DNA of 64,000 bases, taken from positions 62,001 through 126,000 of the forward strand of contig JYJJ01000025.1 in NCBI GenBank assembly GCA_003263775.1. Direction: 5' to 3'. Positions 57,021 through 64,000 of the stretch are shown here, piece by piece. The stretch's first letter is position 1. Every line of letters begins with the position of its first letter. The DNA is from Vibrio maritimus. Lineage in GTDB: Bacteria; Pseudomonadota; Gammaproteobacteria; Enterobacterales; Vibrionaceae. Position numbers and translations under genes: made by a program. A model generated the notes under the pieces. It worked only from the letters and a program-made list of their open reading frames with translations, was not told the origin of the DNA and did no database searches.

Positions 57021-58567
57021 TTATAGGAAAGCTGGGATGCCGTACTGGCCTTCTAGCATACCTACAGCAAGCATTGCTACTAGACAGATTACGAATACAC
57101 CAACAGGGATGACAATCTTATCTACAAAAGATAGACGAGAAGCACGCTCTTTGTCACCAATCAGGCCATTATTATCTAGGAACATGGTCAGAGCCCATGC
57201 TAGTACTGGGTTTGCTACTACTGATGCAAAGATACAGATACCTGCAGCTTGTGAATCTTTAGTCTCTTTAACCATCTGCATGCCCGCTTCTAGTAGCGGA
57301 AGGAATACACCTACGAGTAGTGCAATACGCATCACTGGTGGCCATACCGCAACGTCCATTGGGAAACCAAGGATTGCCACGATGATACATAGAGAGCCAA
57401 GAAGGATCGCACCGCCTGGAATTGGACGCTTAGCGATAGCCGCTGGGATCATGTAAGTACCCCAAGAAGACGTGATGTTACCACCACCCACAGCTGTACC
57501 AACCATTTGACGTACAGAACACATAGTCATAGTGTCATCAACGTCCATAAGTACTTTTTCAGTCTTACGTGGGTAGTTCAGCTCTTGGAAGATACGGTGA
57601 CCTAGGAAGTCAGGAGACCACATTGCTACAGCAAGAATCGCAAACGGTAGAGACGCAATGAAGTGTTGTAGGTTAGGAAGACCTAGCATCCAACCTTCTT
57701 CTGTGCTGCCCCACCAGTAAACTGGGTTAAGGTTAGGTAGACCCATTTCTGTTTCGAACGTCAAGTCGAAGCCTGCACCTAAACCAAGCGCAAGAAGTAG
57801 ACCCGTTACCGCACATACTGGGATAGCCAACCAACGCATGTTGATTTTTGCAAGGTATGCGTAAACAGCAATGTTGATGCCTAATACGATTAGACCAATG
57901 TAACCCATGCTGCCTGCTTCAACGTCCGCAGACTGAAGACTTACCGCCCATTCTTGGATTGAACCGATTTGGCTCATCGTGCCGGTAAAGCCTAGGAAGA
58001 TTAAGAGGCCCCTGCGGTGCCTTGAGAGGTGAGATTAACCAGCTTAGAACCACCTTTGAAGTAGCTAAGTAGTAGACCGAACACACCAAGAAGAATAGCA
58101 AGAGCAAGAGGGTGAGCACCGGCAAGCGCGATAGAACCGATAAGTGGAATCATCGGGCCGTGGTTACCAGCAAGGTTGGCGCGTGGGTTAATGAAACCTG
58201 ATGCGAGAATACAGAACAACAACGCTGGGATAAGCATTTCAACACGAGCAACCTCGATGGCAAACTCTTTACCTAGGTTTACGTGATCCCAAGCGGCGGT
58301 TAGACCGTCTGCCCATGACATCATTACCGCTGAGTACATTGCGATAATGCCGATAGTACCAGCAAGAGCAGGTACCAAATCTTCGAGTTCAAAGCGGAAA
58401 TCGCGGCCCGGTAGGTTAAGACCAAAGCGGCGCGGTTTCATGATTTGAAGTTCGTGGTCTAGGTATTCAGAGCGGCTGGCAAACTCAGATGCTGGACGGT
58501 GAAGCTCTTGATAGCTCTTAGTCTCGATATCCGAATCAGAATGCGCTTTGTTAACTGCGTCTGACAT
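57021..58567 (-). CDS. DUF3360 family membrane protein (one frame break)
   Basis: About 515 aa with roughly 12 membrane spans, distantly like SulP/NCS2-type permeases (LAGNHGPMIPLIGSIALAGAHPLALA, VGTAVGGGNITSSWGTYMIP, FLPLLEAGMQMV). The family is called DUF3360 and has no assigned substrate. The frame breaks at the C run 58009-58012 (reverse GGGG; five needed), restoring TSQGTAGGLLIFLGFTGTMS. It lies directly upstream of pflB on the same strand with its own terminator. A link to fermentation products is only a guess by proximity. Confidence 0.85.
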
Positions 58568-59463
58568 AGATTCCTCATTTATATATAAAGTTAGTCGTTT
58601 GGCTTGATATGCGAACTCAATTCACCGTTCGCCTCGGCTAGGAGGTGCACGTGGTTAACGTGCTAAGGATAGACAACATTCTAAAAGTCGGGTGAATAAT
58701 TCGTGCTATATCAATGCTGCCGAGTCTAACAAGCAACACTAACGCCTTGATTGATCTTGATCACTTTAAGAAAAAATGTGAAAGAAAACTACAACAGTTG
58801 TTTGAAATGGCGCACTTTATTAACAATCTCCGTAACTGACTTTCAGTAACTTTCCCTACATTCCAATTACATTCACACGGTGTATTGCACGTTTCATCGT
58901 CGATTGAAGAATTGGGAGGAGATATTGGCTGTTTGAAAGAAGATGAATGGAAAGCTAGCTCCTGTCAGTTTGCCGTCTGGATAATTGCTTTTGCGTCAAG
59001 TTAGACGAATCCACTATGCGGTGTTTAACAAAAGTGATAGGGGCATATCGTGTACGGTTTAGCTTTTTTGATCTGACTATCAAATCTATCAACTAGGCCA
59101 TAATGCTGTCTAATGGCCAATAAGTAGATCTTATCCGCTAAAATGGAACTTATTTTTAGATATAGATCCCGATTAGAGAGGTTGTTATGTAACAAAATCG
59201 CAATAAAGGCACGTTCGGTACAAAAAGTAGCCGCTGACTAAAAGTGCAGCATTCAGCAAATAATATTCACAAAAAGCAGTGGTAAACACTTTAATTTGCA
59301 TAATCTGTCAGATACAATGCCTGCGTAGTCAAAAATTACAGGTTAATAGTTTGTTGCAACCTATGCTTTCTAGTGCTAGCTTGTATCGAACAAATAAAAG
59401 GTCGGAGTACCTTTGCCTATCAAATAGGCTTAGCAGTCAATAATATACAGGGAGCACAAGCGC
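58568..59463. other. Long divergent intergenic region
   Basis: About 900 bases, AT-rich, without a supportable gene on either strand. It serves the DUF3360 gene (leftward) and the ABC transporter (rightward). Near its right end stand two tandem hairpins (separate entry). TTGATTGATCTTGATCA near 58747 resembles FNR half-sites but lacks the second arm. Confidence 0.45.
59397..59429 (+). other. Two tandem leader hairpins before the ABC transporter
   Basis: AAAGGT-(6)-ACCTTT and GCCTAT-(3)-ATAGGC are directly adjacent with no spacer, 35 bases before the first ATG. They could stack coaxially in the mRNA leader. No T run follows, so not a terminator. Function unknown. Confidence 0.45.
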
Positions 59464-60234
59464 ATGAATGAAGTACCCGCGCTGGACATAAAAGAACTGC
59501 ACAAGACCTTTGGTCAAAATGAAGTTTTAAAAGGGATTTCCCTTGCTGCACATAAAGGTGATGTCATCTCAATTATTGGCTCATCAGGCTCCGGGAAGAG
59601 CACCTTTCTACGTTGTATCAACCTACTGGAAACGCCAACAGAGGGTGAAATTTGGGTTAATGGTGAATTAATCCAAATGAAGAAAAACCGTCAGGGCGAG
59701 TCACTTCCTGCTAATGAAAAACAAGTTCAGCGAATCCGTTCTCGCTTGGCGATGGTTTTTCAGGGTTTCAATCTTTGGTCACACATGACCGTTCTTGAGA
59801 ACATCATCGAAGCGCCAATCCACGTTTTGGGTGTACCGAAAGCGCAAGCTATCGAAAATGCCGAGCTACTTCTAAAGAAAGTGGGTCTGTATGAGCGCCG
59901 TGATTACTATCCAGGGCACCTTTCAGGCGGTCAGCAGCAACGTGCAGCCATTGCGCGCGCATTGGCGGTAGAACCCGAAGTGATGCTGTTCGATGAGCCA
60001 ACATCCGCTCTCGATCCAGAGTTGGTTGGCGAAGTACTAGGCGTTATGCAAGACCTAGCTGAAGAAGGCAGAACCATGCTTGTGGTGACGCACGAAATGG
60101 CGTTTGCTCGTGACGTCTCGAACCACGTGATGTTCTTGCATCAAGGTCGAGTGGAAGAGCAGGGTGACCCGGCAAAACTGTTCACCAACCCAGAATCGGA
60201 ACGTCTACAACAATTTATTTCATCTATCTACTAA
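59464..60234 (+). CDS. HisP/ArtP-type amino-acid ABC transporter ATPase
   Basis: 256-aa ATPase powering polar amino-acid uptake. Walker A GSSGSGKST (residues 39-47), Q-loop MVFQGFNLW, signature LSGGQQQR, Walker B VMLFDEPTSAL, switch His in VVTHEMAFA. The sequence is closest to HisP/OccP/AotP-type proteins (DVISIIGSSG, FNLWSHMTVLENI). The first ATG is at 59464 with GGGAGCACAAGCGC before it. First gene of a four-gene operon with binding protein and two permeases. Intact. Confidence 0.95.
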   Translation: MNEVPALDIKELHKTFGQNEVLKGISLAAHKGDVISIIGSSGSGKSTFLRCINLLETPTEGEIWVNGELIQMKKNRQGESLPANEKQVQRIRSRLAMVFQGFNLWSHMTVLENIIEAPIHVLGVPKAQAIENAELLLKKVGLYERRDYYPGHLSGGQQQRAAIARALAVEPEVMLFDEPTSALDPELVGEVLGVMQDLAEEGRTMLVVTHEMAFARDVSNHVMFLHQGRVEEQGDPAKLFTNPESERLQQFISSIY

Positions 60235-60322
60235 TATAGAAGATGGTCTTCTGAGCTAAGACTCAGAAAACTCGATAAAAACACAACACAAAAACAAAAA
60301 TTTCAATCACAGGAGTATGGAA

Positions 60323-61093
60323 ATGAAAAAGTGGTTAATGGTAGCAGCACTGGCTGCAACAGCTGCGACTGGAGTAGCACAAGCTAAGGAATGGAAAACT
60401 GTGCGCTTTGGTATCGAAGGGGCGTACCCTCCATTTAGCTGGACTGAAGCCGATGGTTCTCTAAAAGGTTTCGACGTTGATATGGCTAACGCGCTTTGTG
60501 AAGAGCTAAAAGCTAAGTGTGTTATCGTTCCTCAAGATTGGGATGGCATCATTCCGTCACTACTTGCTCGTAAATACGATGCAATCATTGCTGCGATGTC
60601 TATCACTGAAGAGCGTAAGAAGAAAGTTGACTTCACTGGCAAATACGCTCAAATCCCTAACAAGTTTATCGCTAAAAAAGGTGCAGGTCTAAACTTTGAC
60701 AACCTTGGCGGTGCGAAGATTGGTGTACAGCGTGCAACAACGCACGACAAGTACCTAACAGACAACTATGGCGATCAAGTAGAAATCGTACGTTACGGCT
60801 CATTTGATGAAGCTTACCTAGATCTTGCTAACGGTCGTATCGTTGCAGTACTTGGTGACGCATCTGCTCTAGAAGAAGGCGTGATCAACAAAGATGGTGG
60901 CGACGCTTATGAGTTCGTTGGTCCATCTCTAACTGACGCTAAGTGGTTCGGTGAAGGTATGGGTATTGCGGTACGTAAGCAAGACAAAGACCTAACGAAG
61001 CAACTTGACGCTGCAATCACTTCTCTACGCGCAAGCGGTAAGTACGACGAGATTGCATCTAAGTACTTCAACTACGACGTTTACGGTCAGTAA
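60323..61093 (+). CDS. Periplasmic histidine/arginine-type binding protein
   Basis: 256-aa solute-binding protein of the SBP-3 family. Signal peptide MKKWLMVAALAATAATGVAQA with cut before KEW. The mature part has RFGIEGAYPPFSWTEADG, FDVDMANALC, ITEERKKKVDFTGKY and KIGVQRATTHDKYL, the ArgT/HisJ ligand contacts (aromatic YPPF, Arg in QRATT). Start at 60323 is preferred to 60317 because AGGAG then sits seven bases away. Ligand is likely Arg, Lys, ornithine or His; sequence alone cannot choose. Intact. Confidence 0.93.
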   Translation: MKKWLMVAALAATAATGVAQAKEWKTVRFGIEGAYPPFSWTEADGSLKGFDVDMANALCEELKAKCVIVPQDWDGIIPSLLARKYDAIIAAMSITEERKKKVDFTGKYAQIPNKFIAKKGAGLNFDNLGGAKIGVQRATTHDKYLTDNYGDQVEIVRYGSFDEAYLDLANGRIVAVLGDASALEEGVINKDGGDAYEFVGPSLTDAKWFGEGMGIAVRKQDKDLTKQLDAAITSLRASGKYDEIASKYFNYDVYGQ

Positions 61094-61103
61094 TCTGACG
61101 GTT

Positions 61104-61149
61104 TAACAAAAGACGAGGGCTTGAGCTAGTCTCAAGCCCTTTTTACTAA
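61104..61149 (+). terminator. Intercistronic hairpin after the binding-protein gene
   Basis: GAGGGCTTGAG / CTCAAGCCCTTTTT hairpin with T run, between binding protein and permease. It probably lets the binding protein mRNA accumulate in excess, with partial read-through to the permeases. Confidence 0.75.
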
Positions 61150-61213
61150 AGGGCGAGTCACAGGCCTTTTGGTAAGACTGACCAACAATTTTGCTGTGCT
61201 GTTGGAAGGAACT

Positions 61214-61953
61214 ATGCTCGATTTACAAGGATATGAAGCCTCAATACTAAAAGGGGCCGTACTCACCATAGAAGTGGCAATCTTGTCACTGATCCTCGCT
61301 ATGGTGCTGGGTATGTTAGGTGCACTTGCTAAGATGGCACCTTACAGATGGGCGCGTGCAATTGCGACCCTTTACACGACTATCATCCGAGGTATTCCAG
61401 ACCTCGTATTAATGATGCTGATTTTCTTCGGCGGACAGATTCTTCTCAACAACAGTTTGTATGCGACAAACGAGTGGTTGAACGAGTGGTTTGCTTCTAG
61501 CGATCCTAACCATGAATGGACATCGTACCTTCCAGATTACATTGATGTATCGCCCTTCATTGCTGGTGTACTGACTATTGGTTTTATTTTTGGCGCTTAC
61601 ATGGCAGAAACCTTCCGCGGCGCGATCATGGCAGTGGACAAAGGTGAGCTGGAAGCGGCAAAAGCGTATGGCATGAGTTCAACTTTGGCCTTTCGACGCA
61701 TCCTACTACCGCAGATGATTCGCCACGCCTTGCCGGGATTTGGTAACAACTGGCTAGTACTGCTTAAAACAACAGCCTTGGTATCGATTATCGGTCTTGA
61801 AGACATGGTGCGTATGAGCTCGCTAGCGGCGGGTACCACTAAGATGCCGTTTACGTTCTACATGGCCGTAGCATCATCTTCTTAATCTTCACAAGTATCT
61901 CTACCGGATTCCTAAAACTGGTTGAGCGCAAATTTAGTATTCATGTGAGGTAG
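61214..61953 (+). CDS. HisQ/ArtQ-type permease (one frame break)
   Basis: About 246-aa inner-membrane permease with five spans. Family features: GAVLTIEVAILSLILAMVLG, TTIIRGIPDLVLMMLIFFGG, and the EAA loop GELEAAKAYGMSSTLAFRRILLPQ, which contacts the ATPase. The frame is lost near 61872 (GTAGC[C]ATC), and restoring it gives AIIFLIFTSISTGFLKLVERK and a stop three bases before the next ATG. Start ATG 61214 follows GGAAGGAACT; a longer upstream frame is rejected. Confidence 0.93.
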
Positions 61954-61956
61954 GCT

Positions 61957-62639
61957 ATGGACTTTTCTCTGATTATCGACAGCTTGCCTATCTATTTTGA
62001 TGGCCTTTGGACCACAGTTTGGTTGGTTCTATCAGCACTGATTATTGGCTTAGGTGTGGCTATTCCGCTTGCGGTAGCACGTAATAGTGCAAATTATTTA
62101 CTGAGCTTGCGTCATGGGGCTTTATTTACTTCTTCCGTGGTACACCGCTACTGGTTCAGCTTTACCTGATTTATTACGGTATGGACCAATTTTTCCCAGT
62201 GAAAGATACCCTTTGGGAGAATGCTTGGTTCTGTGCGCTGGTAGCATTTGTACTAAACACCTCGGCTTACACCGCGGAAATTATCCGTGGTGCCATTAAC
62301 GGCTTGCCACGTGGTGAAGTTGAAGCGGCAAAAGCGTATGGCATGAGCACTTGGAAAACATATCGTCGCATTATTTTGCCATCGGCATTAAGACGTGCAC
62401 TGCCAGCTTACAGTAACGAAGTGATCTTTATGCTTCACGGCTCGGCCGTTGCGGGTATTGTGACTATCATGGACCTGACCGGCGCTGCTCGCTTGGTAAA
62501 CTCTCGTTACTATGCGCCATTTGAGTCGTTCTTAGCGGCGGGTATGTTCTACATGGCACTCACGTTTATTATCCTTTGGTGCTTTAAGAAAGCCGAAAAA
62601 CGTTTCTTGGCTTACTTGAGACCGCTTGGCTCTCAGTAG
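61957..62639 (+). CDS. HisM/ArtM-type permease (one frame break)
   Basis: About 227-aa second permease. It carries LWTTVWLVLSALIIGLGVAIPLAVA at the N-terminus, FRGTPLLVQLYLIYYG after repair, and the EAA loop GEVEAAKAYGMSTWKTYRRIILPS. The frame is lost near 62109 (CTTG[G]CGTC). Together with the upstream permease it would form the heterodimeric channel. A strong terminator follows. Confidence 0.93.
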
Positions 62640-62674
62640 CAGTTAAGTTAGAAAGAGTCAGCGTAAGACAAAAA

Positions 62675-62712
62675 AAAGGGGCGATATCATCAGATATCGC
62701 CCCCTTTCTTTT
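62675..62712. terminator. Bidirectional terminator transporter operon / xthA
   Basis: AAAAGGGGCGATAT / ATATCGCCCCCTTT hairpin, loop CATCAG, between converging genes. Confidence 0.9.
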
Positions 62713-62734
62713 GTCTATTTCGTTCAACGGCTAA

Positions 62735-63541
62735 TTACGAGAAGGTAGACCAGATCGGCGCGTGATCAGACGGCTTCTCAATGCCGCGTAGCTCGTAATC
62801 GATGTCTGCTTCCACACATTTTGCTGCGAGACTTGGCGTTGCCAAAACCACATCAATGCGCAGACCGCGATTGTCATCAAAGCCGCGCGAGCGGTAATCA
62901 AACCAGGAGTACTTGTCGTCCACATTTGGATGGAGCTGACGGAAGGTGTCTACAAAGCCCCAATCTAGCAGCGTTTTTAGCCACTCACGCTCTTCTGGCT
63001 GGAATGAACACTTACCGGTTTTCAACCAGCGTTTACGGTTGGGTTCACCAATACCAATATCAAGATCGATTGGGCTGATGTTAATGTCGCCCATCACGAT
63101 AACTTGCTCATCGTTGTTGTGGTACTCGTTCAAGTACTTCATAAGATCTTGGTAGAACTCACGCTTGTACGGGTATTTTGTTTCGTGAGCAATGTTGTCG
63201 CCTTGAGGGAAGTAGCCGTTGAGCACGGTAACCTTTTCGCCGTTATCATCTTCAAACGTCGCCATGATCATGCGCTTTTGATGGTCTTCGTTATCGGTTG
63301 GAAAACCTTTTTGCACCGAAATCGGCTCTTTCTTGCAAAGCATAGCCACGCCGTAGTGTGCTTTTTGACCGTGAAAGTAAACTTTGTAGCCCATCTCTTC
63401 AACGGCTTCTACTGGGAAGGCTTCATCGTGAACTTTGATTTCTTGAAGACCGATGACATCTGGCTGATGCTTGTCAATTAGGGCTTGCAGTTGATGCAGT
63501 CTTGCTCGTAGACCATTGATATTAAAGCTGATGACTTTCAT
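62735..63541 (-). CDS. xthA: Exodeoxyribonuclease III
   Basis: 268-aa AP endonuclease and 3'-5' exonuclease of base-excision repair (E. coli 268). Motifs of the EEP fold: [25 protein letters not shown] with the metal-binding Glu34, [30 protein letters not shown] with Asp/Asn, [10 protein letters not shown], and the catalytic His in PSDHAPI near the C-terminus. Converges with the transporter operon. Intact. Confidence 0.97.
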   Translation of the reverse strand: MKVISFNINGLRARLHQLQALIDKHQPDVIGLQEIKVHDEAFPVEAVEEMGYKVYFHGQKAHYGVAMLCKKEPISVQKGFPTDNEDHQKRMIMATFEDDNGEKVTVLNGYFPQGDNIAHETKYPYKREFYQDLMKYLNEYHNNDEQVIVMGDINISPIDLDIGIGEPNRKRWLKTGKCSFQPEEREWLKTLLDWGFVDTFRQLHPNVDDKYSWFDYRSRGFDDNRGLRIDVVLATPSLAAKCVEADIDYELRGIEKPSDHAPIWSTFS

Positions 63542-63653
63542 TTCTCACTAATCCTGTGATTTTTTAAATCGAAAGCAAAATACTAGCATTCTGGCTCAAA
63601 CACATCCATCGATAGTGTTGAGCTAAAGATGTAAAAATGCTGTAATAAAACGC

Positions 63654-63680
63654 TCAATAAATAAGACCTTTGGTCGATAC
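63654..63680 (+). promoter_or_regulatory. Possible FliA promoter of the last chemoreceptor gene
   Basis: TCAA-N15-GTCGATAC (63654-63680) matches TAAA-N15-GCCGATAA at 9 of 12 positions with exact spacing, 40 bases before the ATG. Confidence 0.42.
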
Positions 63681-63720
63681 AAAAACAATACTTGCTCCCC
63701 GTTTGCAAAAAGGATGTACT

Positions 63721-64000
63721 ATGCGAACTCTCTCCGTGCAGTGGAAAATCACGGTACTAGCAGGCTTATGCTTGCTGTTCACCTCTATCGCCTTAATTGG
63801 CTTTTCACTTTATAACGCCGTCAATAGCCAGCAGTCTATTCAAGCTATGAGCTCACAGTCAGTTTCTGAGAAATCTCAGGCTCTGCTTGAAGCGCAAGCA
63901 GAGATCAACGCTCGCGAGGTTAAAGCCTACTTCGATGAAGCAGTTTACCGAGCAGAAATGCTGATTGCGAACGCCAAGTTTCAAAAGTTCAACGCTGAAG
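63721..64000 (+). CDS. Methyl-accepting chemotaxis protein, N-terminal part (continues past the window)
   Basis: 93 codons visible. MRTLSVQWKITVLAGLCLLF begins a membrane span (about residues 8-33), followed by a helical periplasmic start (SMEKSQALLEAQAEI-like, here SVSEKSQALLEAQAE) and KAYFDEAVYRAEMLIANAKF, as at the beginning of a Cache-type sensor domain. AAGGATGTACT before the ATG is a good ribosome site. Assignment as chemoreceptor rests on this architecture and on the usual presence of a receptor gene next to xthA in Vibrio; the signalling domain is not in the window. Confidence 0.75.
   Translation, partial: MRTLSVQWKITVLAGLCLLFTSIALIGFSLYNAVNSQQSIQAMSSQSVSEKSQALLEAQAEINAREVKAYFDEAVYRAEMLIANAKFQKFNAE

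Noticed and set aside
58745-58765. FNR site TTGATTGATCTTGATCA near the DUF3360 gene, and TTGATTTTAACGTC upstream of pflB
   Set aside because: Only one half-site of TTGAT-N4-ATCAA is present in each.
59251-59312. ArgR box (TTTGCATAATCTGTCAGA and nearby TGAAT-like halves) before the ABC transporter
   Set aside because: At least four mismatches to the 18-base consensus and no properly spaced second box; not strong enough to list.

Overview
The window is a 64 kb stretch of a Vibrio chromosome. The evidence is the set of proteins and gene neighbourhoods: mnmA-hflD-purB, gsk, H-NS, a lysine-riboswitch NhaC-type carrier, hisL-hisGDCBHAFI, a Vibrio-type Mlc, cheV, imuA-imuB-dnaE2, glpTQ, prkA-yeaH-spoVR, pflA/pflB and a histidine/arginine-type ABC transporter next to xthA. 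I see no prophage, insertion sequence, CRISPR array, rRNA or tRNA. The content is mostly core chromosome with a few accessory genes.

Layout. 1-2.9 kb: 3' part of topA, a 55-codon reverse-strand gene, and htpX. 2.9-9.2 kb: an eight-gene operon (NTF2-like, SDR, FAD oxidoreductase, DUF1365, CFA-type methyltransferase, DUF2878, chalcone-isomerase-like, DUF3833 lipoprotein) behind a TGATCC-type ECF sigma promoter; it looks like a membrane-lipid modification response of the sigmaE/ChrR (singlet oxygen) type. 9.2-14.6 kb: purB, hflD and mnmA (reverse), gsk (forward), hns (reverse), with PurR-type boxes before purB and gsk. 15.1-17.1 kb: lysine riboswitch and an NhaC-family transporter. 17.2-24.7 kb: histidine operon with leader peptide and attenuator. 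24.7-28.9 kb: metS/metP-type transporter, an outer-membrane barrel protein, a YnhF-like micro-protein and a patatin. 28.9-31.7 kb: mlc, then cheV behind a perfect FliA promoter. 31.7-37 kb: SOS mutasome operon imuA-imuB-dnaE2 with a LexA box. 37.1-43 kb: second patatin, glpT-glpQ, yciK and sohB. 43.1-49.4 kb: a small membrane-anchored protein, the spoVR-yeaH-prkA operon and yfbU. 49.5-58.6 kb: pflA, a chemoreceptor, a LysE-type exporter, an LpxR-like protein, pflB and a DUF3360 membrane protein. 59.4-64 kb: amino-acid ABC transporter (ATPase, binding protein, two permeases), xthA and the start of another chemoreceptor.

The most striking global property is that about 28 frame breaks interrupt 20 otherwise normal housekeeping genes. 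Nearly every one is a single missing base, usually in a short G or C run and often in a GGC/GCC context. Restoring one base per site gives full-length proteins of the usual size. I therefore read these as sequencing or assembly deletions, not gene decay, and annotate the genes over their full restored span. The breaks are uneven: 9.4-15.6 kb and 42.6-58.0 kb contain none.

The best regulatory signals are the lysine riboswitch, the his attenuator, the LexA box, the FliA promoter, the PurR palindromes and the ECF promoter. No wholly new system is evident. The least understood parts are the last three genes of the ECF-controlled lipid operon, the two patatin paralogues (one beside a YnhF-like micro-protein) and the DUF3360 protein.
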